DNA of 64,000 nucleotides from Sphingomonas lenta (GTDB lineage: Bacteria; Pseudomonadota; Alphaproteobacteria; Sphingomonadales; Sphingomonadaceae): positions 184,501 through 248,500 of the forward strand of contig NZ_NSLI01000004.1 in the NCBI RefSeq assembly GCF_002288825.1. The letters are read 5' to 3'. This document shows, piece after piece, positions 22,992 to 31,339 of the stretch. Numbering within the stretch: position 1 is the first letter of the stretch; each line of letters starts with the position of its first letter. The notes below the pieces were generated by a model, which had not been told where the DNA came from, did no database searches, and saw only the letters and a program-made list of their open reading frames with translations. The translations under genes were made by a program, and so were the position numbers.

Positions 22992-23414
22992 ATGAACTCG
23001 ACCCCGCCCATCGACGGTCTGCTCGAGACCGCGATCTACGTCGACGATATGGACCGCGCCGTGCGCTTCTACGAAGAGGTGCTGGGCTTGCCCGCGATGC
23101 TGCGCACGCCGCGGCTGACCGCGTTCGACGCGGGGCGATCCGGCGTGCTGCTGGTGTTCGCGCGCGGGATGACGGAGGCGGACAGCCCGACGCCGGGCGG
23201 CGTGGTGCCCGGGCATGACGGGGCGGGGCGGCTGCACTTCGCGTTCGCGATCACCGCCGACAGCTACGACGCGTGGCGTGCGCACCTGCTGGCCAAGGGC
23301 GTCGCGATCCGGAGCGAGGTGGCGTGGCCGAAAGGCTCGCGCAGCCTGTATTTCAACGACCCGGACGGGCACGTGGTCGAGCTCGCCACGCCGGGGCTGT
23401 GGCCTAACTACTGA
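22992..23414 (+). CDS. VOC family (glyoxalase-like) protein
   Basis: A 140-residue protein of the vicinal oxygen chelate superfamily with two beta-alpha-beta-beta-beta halves: ETAIYVDDMDRAVRFYEEVLGLPAMLRTPRLTAFDAG and RLHFAFAITADSYDAWRAHLLAKGVAIRSE ... SLYFNDPDGHVVELATPGLW. The His in the RLHFAF strand and the Glu in VVELATP are in metal-ligand positions. The substrate cannot be told from sequence; members include glyoxalases, dioxygenases and fosfomycin-type resistance proteins. AGGTAGGAAGGTCGG precedes the ATG. The 3' end overlaps the convergent ygfZ gene by 11 bp. Confidence 0.87.
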   Translation: MNSTPPIDGLLETAIYVDDMDRAVRFYEEVLGLPAMLRTPRLTAFDAGRSGVLLVFARGMTEADSPTPGGVVPGHDGAGRLHFAFAITADSYDAWRAHLLAKGVAIRSEVAWPKGSRSLYFNDPDGHVVELATPGLWPNY

Positions 23415-24111
23415 GCGCCCTCGCCAGCCAGTCGGGCGTGAGGGCGTCACCCAGCGACTCGACGCGGCGGTGCTCGACCATCAGGCCCAGCTCCGGATAG
23501 GTCGCGCGCGTGCGGTCGCCCGGCTCGGCGAATGGTACTACGACGAGGCGGCGGTTGACCTTGGAACGGTGGTGCATGCGGGCGGTGTTCTCCTGGCCGA
23601 CGTAACAGCCCTTGGTGAAGCTCACGCCGTTCAGCTCGCGCGCGTTGCATTCGAGCCAGAGCGTCTCGCCTGAGCCGAGCTCGGCCACGCCTTCCGTCAC
23701 GCCGAGGCGGAGGCGGTGCTCGAGCCAGCCCTCGGCCGGATCGCTGGGCGGGGCCAGCCAGCGGCGGCCAAGTTCGGGGAGGCGCGGGTCGGGAACGCCC
23801 TCCGCGCCGTCGGGCGCCCAGTGGACGGCGAGCGCGTCGTCGCGCGCAATAGTGATGGCGCGGCGCAGGCGGTAGATCGACAGGCGGCGGGCCAGCGCGT
23901 CGGCCTGCGCGGCTTCGCAGTCGATCAGCACGTCGCCGCCGTCGGCCCAAAGGATGAAATCGAAGAGCGCTTTGCCCTGCGGGGTCAGCAGGCCGGCCCA
24001 GACGGGCAGCGCGCCGGTCGCGTCGTTGGTGGTGAGACCTTGCAGAAAAGGGCGTACGTCCTCGCCGGACAGCCGCAGCACCGCGCGATCGATTAGGGTG
24101 GTTCCAGGCAT
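23404..24111 (-). CDS. ygfZ: YgfZ/GcvT family folate-binding protein
   Basis: Tetrahydrofolate-dependent factor for assembly or repair of certain [4Fe-4S] enzymes (for example MiaB in E. coli). 235 residues, short compared with E. coli YgfZ (326) but normal for alphaproteobacteria. The conserved motif KGCYVGQENTARM (about 167-179) contains the essential Cys. N-terminal FLQGLTTNDATGALPVWAGLLTPQGK is the GcvT-like folate-binding opening. It is divergent from pyrC with a 23-bp spacer between the start codons, so the two promoters overlap or lie within coding sequence. Confidence 0.93.
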   Translation of the reverse strand: MPGTTLIDRAVLRLSGEDVRPFLQGLTTNDATGALPVWAGLLTPQGKALFDFILWADGGDVLIDCEAAQADALARRLSIYRLRRAITIARDDALAVHWAPDGAEGVPDPRLPELGRRWLAPPSDPAEGWLEHRLRLGVTEGVAELGSGETLWLECNARELNGVSFTKGCYVGQENTARMHHRSKVNRRLVVVPFAEPGDRTRATYPELGLMVEHRRVESLGDALTPDWLARALSS

Positions 24112-24134
24112 GAGCGCGAGGTAAGCGGCCGGGC

Positions 24135-25169
24135 ATGGAAACCCAAGCGATCACGATCCGCCGACCCGACGATTGGCACGTCCACCTGCGCGACGGCGAC
24201 ATGCTCCGCGCGGTGGCGCCCTATACGGCGCGGCGGTTCGCGCGCGCGATCGTGATGCCCAACCTCGTGCCGCCCGTGACGAGCGTCGCCGCCGCCGAGG
24301 CGTATCGCGACCGGATCGTCGCGGCGCTGCCGGAGGGCACGGCGTTCCAGCCGCTGATGACCTGCTACCTGACCGACGACGCCGATCCGGAGGAAGTGGC
24401 GCGCGGGTTCGAGGCGGGCGTGTGGGCGGCGTGCAAGCTCTACCCCGCAGGCGCCACGACCAACTCGGCGAGCGGCGTGACGGACGTGCGCAACATCCGC
24501 CCCGTGCTGGAGCGGATGCAGCGGATCGGCATGCCGCTGCTCGTCCACGGCGAGGTGACGGACCCGGCGGTGGACGTGTTCGACCGCGAGGCGGTGTTCA
24601 TCGAGCGCGTGGGGGCGGGGCTGGTCCGCGACTTTCCCGAGCTGAAGATCGTGATGGAGCATATCACGACGGCGGACGCGGCCGAGTTCGTGGCGGCGGG
24701 CGGGCCGCTCCTGGGCGCGACGATCACGCCGCAGCACCTGCATCTCAACCGCAACGCGCTGTTCGCGGGCGGCTTGCGGCCGCATGCCTATTGCCTGCCG
24801 GTGGTGAAGCGCGAGCGGCACCGGCTGGCGGTGCGGGCGGCGGCGGTGTCCGGCAGCCCCAAGTTCTTCCTCGGCACCGACAGCGCGCCGCACGCGGTGG
24901 AAGCGAAGGAGTCGGGATGCGGGTGCGCGGGCATCTTCAACGCGCCGTTCGCGCTGGAGAGCTACCTGCAGGTGTTCGAGGAGGAGGGGGCGATCGACCG
25001 CTTCGAGGCGTTCGCGAGCGAGAACGGGGCGCGGTTCTACGGGCTGCCGCTGAACCAGGGCACGGTGACGCTGGCGCGCGAGGCGGTGGACGTGCCGGAG
25101 CGGGTCGCGGGCGTGGTGCCGTTCCATGCGGGGGAGCGGCTTGCTTGGAGGGTGGTCGAGACTGACTGA
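24135..25169 (+). CDS. pyrC: Dihydroorotase (class II)
   Basis: Third step of pyrimidine synthesis: cyclises carbamoyl-aspartate to dihydroorotate. 344 residues, the length of E. coli PyrC. Metal ligands: [12 protein letters not shown] (His16, His18), the carbamylated Lys in [14 protein letters not shown] (about 101), VHGEVTD (His about 138), [11 protein letters not shown] (His about 176) and LGTDSAPH (Asp about 250). The family-specific [10 protein letters not shown] and [11 protein letters not shown] segments are present. Housekeeping gene, full length. Confidence 0.96.
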   Translation: METQAITIRRPDDWHVHLRDGDMLRAVAPYTARRFARAIVMPNLVPPVTSVAAAEAYRDRIVAALPEGTAFQPLMTCYLTDDADPEEVARGFEAGVWAACKLYPAGATTNSASGVTDVRNIRPVLERMQRIGMPLLVHGEVTDPAVDVFDREAVFIERVGAGLVRDFPELKIVMEHITTADAAEFVAAGGPLLGATITPQHLHLNRNALFAGGLRPHAYCLPVVKRERHRLAVRAAAVSGSPKFFLGTDSAPHAVEAKESGCGCAGIFNAPFALESYLQVFEEEGAIDRFEAFASENGARFYGLPLNQGTVTLAREAVDVPERVAGVVPFHAGERLAWRVVETD

Positions 25170-25265
25170 GCCCGCCGCGGCGAAGCCGCGTCGTCGAACC
25201 TAGCTGAAGCTAGGCCGGCCGGGCTTGGGCGTCTCGCCCGCGGGGCGCGGACGTGCGCCCTACGC

Positions 25266-26018
25266 CTAGAAAGGCAACCACTTATGCTTTTCGGTGAACC
25301 GCATGTACCCGATATTCACCCCCGCGCGCCAACCGACGCCCAAGCGAACCGGGATCAGCACCGTGTCGCCGCGCCGTAGGTAAGAGGCCGCGAAGCCGCC
25401 GACCGCATACAAACGCCCTTCCGCTGCGGGGAAGCGCTTATAGAGCTCCTGGCTGTCGTAGAGGTTGTACACGAGCACGAACACCTTGTCCGCGTCGCCG
25501 CCGAAATCGAAGCCGACCGACGGGCCCGTCCAGTAGACGGGGCGCTGGCCCTCGATCTTGTGCGTCATCACGCCCGAGCCGTAGCGCAGGCCGACCACGA
25601 AGGCGCCCGCCGCCTCGCGGCCGGCGATATAAGCGTTGGGCTCGCCCTGATCCTTGAGGATGCGCTCGATCAGCCCGGCGAACTCGGCCGCGCCCTTGCC
25701 GAACACGCCCTCGCCCGCGGCGAGCAGGTCCTCGCGCTTGTACGTCGTCTCCGCCCGCATCGCGGCGTCGGCGGCGGGCGCTTCCGGCGCGGCCTGCTGC
25801 GGAGCGCCGGCGGCCGCCGTCGGCGCGGGCTCGGCGGGAACCGGCTCGTATGCTTGCGTTTGCTGCGGCAGCGACTCGGGTTGCGGCTGGGAGGCGGGCG
25901 GCGCGCCCTGGAGGTCGCCGTCGATCGCCTGGTTCGGATCGATGGTGCGCACCTGCGCGGCCGCAGGCCCCGCCAGCGCCATCGCGCCCAGGCCCATGCT
26001 CAAAAGGAAACGACGCAT
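25266..26018 (-). CDS. EipA-like envelope protein (DUF1134)
   Basis: A 250-residue periplasmic protein with signal peptide (1-21, ending GPAAAQ), a Pro/Gln/Ala-rich linker (about 30-85) and a C-terminal DUF1134 domain (about 90-250): TYKREDLLAAGEGVFGKGAAEFAGLIERILKDQGEPNAYI, GSGVMTHKIEGQRPVYWTGPSVGFDFGGDADKVFVLVYNL, and the final VGWRAGVNIGYMRFTEKHKWLPF. In Brucella the EipA member supports envelope integrity. Convergent with pyrC. The 96-bp gap contains small GC palindromes (GCGGCGAAGCCGC, CCTAGCTGAAGCTAGG) that may act as a bidirectional terminator. Confidence 0.9.
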   Translation of the reverse strand: MRRFLLSMGLGAMALAGPAAAQVRTIDPNQAIDGDLQGAPPASQPQPESLPQQTQAYEPVPAEPAPTAAAGAPQQAAPEAPAADAAMRAETTYKREDLLAAGEGVFGKGAAEFAGLIERILKDQGEPNAYIAGREAAGAFVVGLRYGSGVMTHKIEGQRPVYWTGPSVGFDFGGDADKVFVLVYNLYDSQELYKRFPAAEGRLYAVGGFAASYLRRGDTVLIPVRLGVGWRAGVNIGYMRFTEKHKWLPF

Positions 26019-26177
26019 AGCTTACACCCCCGGAACTCCACCCGAGCGGCATGATACGCCTCGACATGGTTGCCACGCAATTAACCACGCGGTCGCTTTC
26101 GTCGCATTCCCCGCACGGCTTGCACGCCGGTTGATCGGGCGCGGAGGCGCGGTTATAGCCCGTCGCCTGCCGCAGCC

Positions 26178-26267
26178 GGAGACGTGGGTGAGTGGCTGAA
26201 ACCAACGCTTTGCTAAAGCGTCATACGGGAAACCGTATCGAGGGTTCGAATCCCTCCGTCTCCGCCA
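26178..26267 (+). tRNA. tRNA-Ser (anticodon GCU)
   Basis: A class II tRNA with an acceptor stem GGAGACG/CGTCTCC, a long variable arm (TACGGGAAACCGTA), anticodon loop CTTTGCTAAAG giving GCT, T loop GGTTCGAATCC, discriminator G (26264) and encoded CCA (26265-26267). It decodes AGC/AGU. The following 26268-26567 stretch (300 bp) shows no gene I can support; an antisense frame across the tRNA is the familiar spurious one. Confidence 0.96.
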
Positions 26268-26567
26268 GGCTCGCCCGACCTCCCGTAGCGCGCTTCGCTC
26301 CTCAGGCGAGCGCGGCCCACGCCGCCGGTCTGGAGGTGCATGGGCGTGTTCACCGTCATGACGGGCGCGGCCCCGGTCGCGCCGTAGCCCTTCAGCATCC
26401 TAAAACCGAACTTTTCCGCACGGGTGCGCCGTGCTTGGTCGCGCGCGGGGACGATGCTGCGGCCCGTGGCCGCGGTGCAGGCCTGGAGGTTGGCGGGGCC
26501 GGCGATGTAGTTGAGCATGGCGGGCGCGCGGCCCGTCGCCCCGGAGCGCGAGGAGCGCCCAGGCCGG

Positions 26568-27086
26568 TCACCGCGTCGCGCCAGGCACGTCCTTGCGAGC
26601 GGAGGTCTCGGTCAGCAGCGCGCGCAGCGTCCGCCGCGGGCTGCTCGTTCCCCGCGCATCCCAGCTGCTCGTGAGCACGCGTCCGTCGCGGTCGAGCGCC
26701 AGCAGCCCGGGCAGCGCGGCGGCGCCCAACCGACGCAGCCGCGTCCGATGCCCGTCGTCGCACGGCAGCAGCAGCCAGGGCATGCGGCTCGCGCGCGCAT
26801 AGTCGAGGGCGGCGCGGCAGGTCGCGTCGTCGCTGACGAACACCACCTCCACTCGGCGGGCGCGGAGAGCGGGATAGGCGGCGACGAGCTCGGGCGCGAA
26901 CGCCCGGCACGGCCCGCACCAGCTCGCGCCGTAGTAGAGCGCGACCACCCGCGTGTCGGGCGGGAGCGCCGCCGTCCGGGGCCGACCGCGCTCCAGCCGG
27001 ACGAAGCGATCGCCCGGGACCGGCTCCGCTCGGGCGGGTCCGGCGAGTGCCAGCGGGATGGCGAGGAGCGCGCTAGAGCGCGGCAT
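26568..27086 (-). CDS. Thioredoxin-like secreted protein
   Basis: A 172-residue protein with an N-terminal signal peptide (1-20, ALLAIPLALAGPARA) and a thioredoxin fold with redox motif WCGPC (residues 56-60) in YYGASWCGPCRAFAPELVAAY. The later VEVVFVSDDATCRAALDYARASRMPWLLLPCDD is nucleoredoxin/TlpA-like, and ALPGLLALDRDGRVL carries the cis-Pro. Likely periplasmic. The start at 27086 lies 14 bp inside the 3' end of the TonB receptor gene, so the two are co-translated. The receptor's plug has a CxxC, which may make it a partner or substrate, though this is inference. Confidence 0.85.
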   Translation of the reverse strand: MPRSSALLAIPLALAGPARAEPVPGDRFVRLERGRPRTAALPPDTRVVALYYGASWCGPCRAFAPELVAAYPALRARRVEVVFVSDDATCRAALDYARASRMPWLLLPCDDGHRTRLRRLGAAALPGLLALDRDGRVLTSSWDARGTSSPRRTLRALLTETSARKDVPGATR

Positions 27087-29211
27087 CGAGCCTGACGAAC
27101 AGCGTCCGCGGGCTACGCGGGCCGTAGACATAGTCGCTGTCGCGCGCGGCGCCGACCTCCAGGTCGCGTTGGCGCGCGTCCGTGACGTTGCGCACGCCGA
27201 CCGTGAGGTCGATCTCGCGGCCGTCCCCGCCGACGGGAAAGTGGCGGGTGGCGCTCAAGTCGACGACGAGGAAGTCGTCCGTGCGCCTGATCTCGCCCAG
27301 GCGGTTGTTGAGCACGTCCATGCGCCCGATGTAGCGCAGCGCCGCGAACGCGTCGAAGCGGGGCAGCGGTGTCCAGACCACCTGCCCCACGCCCGACCGT
27401 TCCGGGCTCTTCAGCACGCGCCGCGTCATGAGCGTGCGCCTCTCGTCCTCGTATACGACCTGCGGCTCGTCGTAGAGCGCGTCCAGGTACGCCCCGCCGA
27501 CCGTCGCGCGCAGCCGGTCGGACAGGCGGTAGCCGATGGTGAGTTCCGCGCCCGCTACGCGGCTGCCGCCCGCGTTGGAGCGCAGGCGGAACAGCCCGCC
27601 CGCGTCCTCGCGTATGTCGCCGAGGAAGAAGGTGTCGCGGATGCTCGTGATGTAGGCCTGGCCGTCGAGCGTCACCGCGCCGTCCCGCCAGGTCGGCCGC
27701 CAGTCGAAGCCGAGCGCCACGCTGTCGGCCTTCTCGGCGCGCAGGCCGGGCGCGTTGCGCACCCGGATCGGGTCCGCGCCGAGCACCTCGATGTGGACGT
27801 CCTCGCTGAACACCTCCGGCGCGCGGAAGCCTGTGGAGTAGTTCGCGCGCAGCACCAGCTCCGGCACCGGCGACGCCCAAAGGCCGACGCGGGGCGACGC
27901 AACCGCCCGGCCCAGCTCCGAGCTCTTGTCCACGCGCGCGCCGAGCAGGAGCTTGAGCCCGCTGCTCAAGCTCCACTCGTCCTGCACGAAAGCGCCCAGC
28001 GTGCTGAACGCGCCTTGCGTGATCACCGACAGCTCGCGGCCGTCCGCGTCCACGCCGCGGTCGTCGACGCGCTCGTGGCGGTACTGCACGCCCGCCAACA
28101 CGGAGTGCGCGCCGAGCATGGCCTCCAGCCTTCCCTCGGCGAAGTGGAGGCGGTCGGTCGTGCGGCCGTACTGGCGGCGGCTCGCCCCCGCGGCCTGCGC
28201 GAACGCGGCGGGATCGAAGCCGGGCGCGGCCGGATCCGCCTCGACGTCGCCCAGGCCGCCGTAGAAGCTGTCGCGGTTCAGCCCCGCGAATGCGTAGACG
28301 CCGACGAGCCGCGTCTCGGGCGCGACCTCCTGCGCGACGCTGACGCCCGCGCGGTGCAGCTCGCTGTCGATCGCCTCCGCGATGTTGGACAGGAAGGCGG
28401 GCTGGTCGAGCAGGTTGCCGCCGCGGCGGCGCTCCAGCGTGTACTGATGATCCAGCGCCACCGTCGTGCCCGGGCCCGGTCGCCACTCGCCCCGCGCGCC
28501 GGCCGTGGCCAGCCGCCTGCGCGCCAGTTCCGAGTAGCCGTCGCCGTTCAGGTCCACCGCGGGGCCGAGCTCGGCCTGCGCATAGGCGTTGACGAAGCCG
28601 CGCCCGTCCGGGAGCACCAGGCTGCCGAGCACGCTTGCAATGCCCGCGTGCTCGCCGTCCGGCCGATCATAGCCGAGCGTCGCGCGCCAGCCGGTGCGCT
28701 CGGGACGGAGCGGGAGAACGTTGACGACGCCCGCCACCGCGCCCGGTCCGTAGAGCGCGGAGCCGCCGCCCTTCACCACCTCGATCTGCCGCACCAGGAG
28801 CGCGGGCACCTGTTCGACGCCGTACACGGCGGCGACGCCTGAGACGAGCGGCAGGCCGTCGAGCAGGATCTGATTGTACGCGCCGGGCAGCCCCAGGAGC
28901 TGTATCTCGACCGTGTTGCAGTTCTGGCAATTACTCTCCGAGCGCGCGCCGACGAGGTAGTCGAGCGCGTCCGCCAGGTTGCGCGCGGCAGTCGCCTCCA
29001 GCACGGACCGTCCGATCACGTCCGTGCGCACGGGCGCTTCGCGTACGGTACGAGGTGATCGCGTGCCGGTGACGACCACCTCGCCGGCTCCGCCCGCGCC
29101 GGGCCGCACGCCGCCGGCCGATCCGGTGGCCGAGGAGGAGGCGGCGTCCTGCGCGACGGCGGGAGCGCCCGCCAGGACGGCGGCGACCACGCCGGGGATG
29201 AGGAACCGCAT
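27073..29211 (-). CDS. TonB-dependent outer membrane receptor (plug with CQNCN)
   Basis: Outer-membrane active transporter, 712 residues: signal peptide 1-21, no long N-terminal signalling extension, plug domain (about 45-170) with VVVTGTRSPRTVREAPVRTDVI, then a 22-stranded barrel ending SPRTLFVRLDAAL (terminal aromatic-hydrophobic strand). The plug has an unusual SNCQNCNTVEIQLLGLPGAYNQILLDGLPL segment (Cys95 and Cys98). It is divergent from mntR, and a perfect CTTAGCTAAG palindrome lies 19 bp upstream of its start, so regulation by MntR and a metal substrate such as Mn or Fe chelates is a reasonable inference. Coupled downstream to a thioredoxin-like gene. Confidence 0.9.
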   Translation of the reverse strand: MRFLIPGVVAAVLAGAPAVAQDAASSSATGSAGGVRPGAGGAGEVVVTGTRSPRTVREAPVRTDVIGRSVLEATAARNLADALDYLVGARSESNCQNCNTVEIQLLGLPGAYNQILLDGLPLVSGVAAVYGVEQVPALLVRQIEVVKGGGSALYGPGAVAGVVNVLPLRPERTGWRATLGYDRPDGEHAGIASVLGSLVLPDGRGFVNAYAQAELGPAVDLNGDGYSELARRRLATAGARGEWRPGPGTTVALDHQYTLERRRGGNLLDQPAFLSNIAEAIDSELHRAGVSVAQEVAPETRLVGVYAFAGLNRDSFYGGLGDVEADPAAPGFDPAAFAQAAGASRRQYGRTTDRLHFAEGRLEAMLGAHSVLAGVQYRHERVDDRGVDADGRELSVITQGAFSTLGAFVQDEWSLSSGLKLLLGARVDKSSELGRAVASPRVGLWASPVPELVLRANYSTGFRAPEVFSEDVHIEVLGADPIRVRNAPGLRAEKADSVALGFDWRPTWRDGAVTLDGQAYITSIRDTFFLGDIREDAGGLFRLRSNAGGSRVAGAELTIGYRLSDRLRATVGGAYLDALYDEPQVVYEDERRTLMTRRVLKSPERSGVGQVVWTPLPRFDAFAALRYIGRMDVLNNRLGEIRRTDDFLVVDLSATRHFPVGGDGREIDLTVGVRNVTDARQRDLEVGAARDSDYVYGPRSPRTLFVRLDAAL

Positions 29212-29229
29212 CACGCCTCCACGCTGAAA

Positions 29230-29239
29230 CTTAGCTAAG
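29230..29239. promoter_or_regulatory. Candidate MntR operator (palindrome CTTAGCTAAG)
   Basis: A perfect 10-bp palindrome in AT-rich surroundings (GAAACTTAGCTAAGGCGAAA) 19 bp before the TonB receptor start and facing mntR about 420 bp away. DtxR/MntR regulators bind such inverted repeats. The remaining 29240-29661 stretch contains no gene I can support; a second partial match GGCTAAG lies near 29590. Confidence 0.45.
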
Positions 29240-29661
29240 GCGAAACAAGAGCGCTCCTGCTTGGTTCCGGTCGCGTCACAGCGGAGCGGAGCGCAGCAGG
29301 TGGCCATGGTTGACGAACGAGCTGGTTTTCAGAAGCCGAAGCTTCCCGTCGCCGTTGGCGCGCCGCCCCACCGACGCGGCGGGACCGACGCGGCCGGTCC
29401 TGCGGCGCGGCCCGACCCGAGCCTCGCCGCCGCGTGCCGGGGCGCGGCGCGGCCGGGCGGCGAGCGATCGGTCCGGCGTTCGCCCCGGCGCTTCGTCTTT
29501 TCGGACGGCGAGGGCCGCGGGACCGAGGCGTACGCCCTTCGGGCGACGCGACGCCGCGACCTGGCGTCCGGTGACCGAAACAACACAGCCGCGGCTAAGA
29601 AGTGCTCGCGACCCGCCCGTCGTCGGGCTATCCTGCGCGCGATGCACGCGAGGACACCGGC

Positions 29662-30105
29662 ATGGACGTGAATACCGCCCGGCGCGCGGCGGCGTTCCGC
29701 AAGACGCGCGAGGCGCACCTGACGGAGGTGGCCGAGGACTATGTCGAGCTGATCGGCGACCTGATCGCCGAGACGGGCGAGGCGCGGCTGACCGACGTCG
29801 CCGAGAACATGGCGGTGAGCCAGGCCACGGCGTCGAAGATCGTGGCGCGGCTTCAGCGCGAGGGCTTGGTCAGAAGCAAGCCGTACCGCTCCATCTTCCT
29901 CACGCCCGCAGGCGCGGAGATGGCGGAGGGCTCACGGCGCCGGCACAAGCTGGTGCTCGACTTCCTGCTCGCGCTCGGGCTGGACGAGGCGACCGCCGAC
30001 GCGGACGCGGAGGGCATCGAGCACCACGTCAGCGATGCGACGCTGGAGGCGCTCACGCTGCTCACGGCGCGGTTGCGCGACACGGGCGACGGCGTCCGTT
30101 CCTGA
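29662..30105 (+). CDS. mntR: Manganese-responsive regulator MntR (DtxR family)
   Basis: Metal-dependent repressor, 147 residues. N-terminal winged helix: DYVELIGDLIAETGEARLTDVAENMAVSQATASKIVARLQREGLV. The C-terminal metal-binding and dimer domain has RRRHKLVLDFLLALGLDEATADADAEGIEHHVSDATLEAL, with His and Glu residues in the positions used for Mn2+ (Hxxx, Glu and His of GIEHHVS). There is no SH3-like third domain, which is characteristic of MntR as opposed to DtxR/IdeR. Instead of mntH, its divergent neighbour is a TonB receptor plus thioredoxin operon. Confidence 0.9.
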   Translation: MDVNTARRAAAFRKTREAHLTEVAEDYVELIGDLIAETGEARLTDVAENMAVSQATASKIVARLQREGLVRSKPYRSIFLTPAGAEMAEGSRRRHKLVLDFLLALGLDEATADADAEGIEHHVSDATLEALTLLTARLRDTGDGVRS

Positions 30106-30290
30106 AGGGTCGGAGTCCGAGGCGGCCCGGCCGCCTCCGGCTGGTCCTAGGCGCGGTGTGGCGCGTGAGCCACCGTCCGGGTCGCGCGGCGCCCGATCCG
30201 CTTCGAACCGCCGGGCGCGGGCCCCTGCCGACCATGCGCCGGCGGCTGCACCGGCGCGATCGGGGTGCGGCCTTGCGGCCGGGCGACCGC

Positions 30291-31085
30291 CTAGAAGAGC
30301 TCGTCCAGAAGCAGGTGGAAGCGCAGGCGGCGTTGGTCCGGCTCGGCGATGCCGTAGGCCCGGAACAGCTCCCGCTGCAGATCCTCACCGAACTCGCCGA
30401 GATTGTCCCAGAGGATGGCGAGGTCCTGATACGGGTCCGCCACGCCGACGCGGCCTACGTCGATGCAGCCCGTCACCCGCCCGTCCTCAATCAGGACGTT
30501 GCCGACCGAGAAGTCGCCATGGGTGACGACCCGTTCGAAGCTCAAGGGCAACAGCGCGGTCAGCTCCCGCCAGACGGGCTCGGGGTTCCACGCGTCGCGC
30601 TCGGGATCGTCGGGCGGCGGGGTCCATCCGGTCTCGATCCGGCGACGGGCGCCCGCCATGCGCAGCGGCGCCTGCGCGTTGAACGGGCACTCGTCGACCG
30701 GAAGCTCGTGGATCGACCTCAGGAACGCCGCCAGAGCCGCCACGGTCTCGCGCCGGCGCTCGGGGCGGGCGACGAGGCGCTGGTAGGCGGTGAGCCCCGG
30801 CATCGCGGTGCTCAGGAGCCAGGCCTCCTCCGGCGTGCAGACGAACCGGACCACCTCGGGAACGGGGATCCTGCCCGCGAGCCAGCGGAGCCGGGCCATC
30901 TCCTCCGTGATCGCGACGGCGACGTCCCCGGTCCCGTGCTTCAGGTACAAAGGCGCGCGGCCAGGCTCGTTCAGCCGGTGGACGTCACCGCCCGACTCGC
31001 CGTCGAGGTCGCGGGTCCAGCGGCGGCCGGCGACGAGCGGCGCCATGCAGTCCGGCACGGGCACGGGAAAGGCGGACCCGCTCAT
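30291..31085 (-). CDS. Aminoglycoside 3'-phosphotransferase-like kinase (APH(3'))
   Basis: 264 residues, the exact length class of APH(3')-II enzymes, which phosphorylate kanamycin and neomycin at the 3'-OH. ATP-site Lys49 (LYLKHG), catalytic loop THGDFSVGNVLIEDGRVTGCID (His189, Asp191, Asn196), activation segment IDVGRVGVADPYQDLAILWDNLGEFG and the C-terminal HLLLDELF match the APH(3') pattern, which depends on the terminal Phe for the active-site carboxylate. No transposon or integron is adjacent and base composition matches the host, so it looks like a chromosomal intrinsic gene rather than recent acquisition. Actual resistance is not proven by sequence. Confidence 0.87.
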   Translation of the reverse strand: MSGSAFPVPVPDCMAPLVAGRRWTRDLDGESGGDVHRLNEPGRAPLYLKHGTGDVAVAITEEMARLRWLAGRIPVPEVVRFVCTPEEAWLLSTAMPGLTAYQRLVARPERRRETVAALAAFLRSIHELPVDECPFNAQAPLRMAGARRRIETGWTPPPDDPERDAWNPEPVWRELTALLPLSFERVVTHGDFSVGNVLIEDGRVTGCIDVGRVGVADPYQDLAILWDNLGEFGEDLQRELFRAYGIAEPDQRRLRFHLLLDELF

Positions 31086-31125
31086 GCCCTCACCATGTAG
31101 CGTGAGCGGAGGCTTCCCGTCCGGA

Positions 31126-31338
31126 TCACGCCCCCGCCGCGACCCTCGCGCCGAATAACGGTTCGCGCGCCTTGTTCTTGCCCGCCCGGTGCGCGAGCGC
31201 GAGCAGAACCTCGAACTCGCCGCAGTCGAGCCACACGCCGCCGCAGAACCGGCAGCGATCGTACTCGACCAAACCGGACATCACGGGATCAGCGACCCCG
31301 GCGCACGCCGGGCAGGTGATGGACGAACGTCGCGGCAT
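31126..31338 (-). CDS. TFIIB-type zinc ribbon protein
   Basis: A 70-residue protein with two metal-binding knuckles: ITCPACAGVA and YDRCRFCGGVWLDCGEFEVLL, the PF13453 zf-TFIIB signature (CxxC ... CxxCGGxWxDxGE). It ends with a basic tail. Such proteins are widespread single-domain zinc ribbons of unknown role. The gene sits two bases downstream of the acyl-CoA ligase stop, in the same direction, and so is probably co-transcribed with it. A second, different zinc ribbon gene is at 34894-35103. Confidence 0.85.
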   Translation of the reverse strand: MPRRSSITCPACAGVADPVMSGLVEYDRCRFCGGVWLDCGEFEVLLALAHRAGKNKAREPLFGARVAAGA

Positions 31339-31339
31339 G

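Noticed and set aside
26213..26518. A 101-aa minus-strand frame ending GGDGGIRTLDTVSRMTL
   Set aside because: Its end is the well-known spurious translation of a tRNA-Ser gene in antisense. The rest has no recognisable family.
26953..28842. A 629-codon plus-strand frame
   Set aside because: Antisense shadow of the TonB receptor; the receptor shows complete domain structure and signal peptide.
29261..29671. A 136-aa plus-strand frame between the TonB receptor and mntR
   Set aside because: Composition and lack of a ribosome-binding site suggest chance; it overlaps the mntR start region.
29310..31100. A 596-codon plus-strand frame through mntR and the APH-like gene
   Set aside because: It spans two well-supported genes in other frames and has low-complexity composition.
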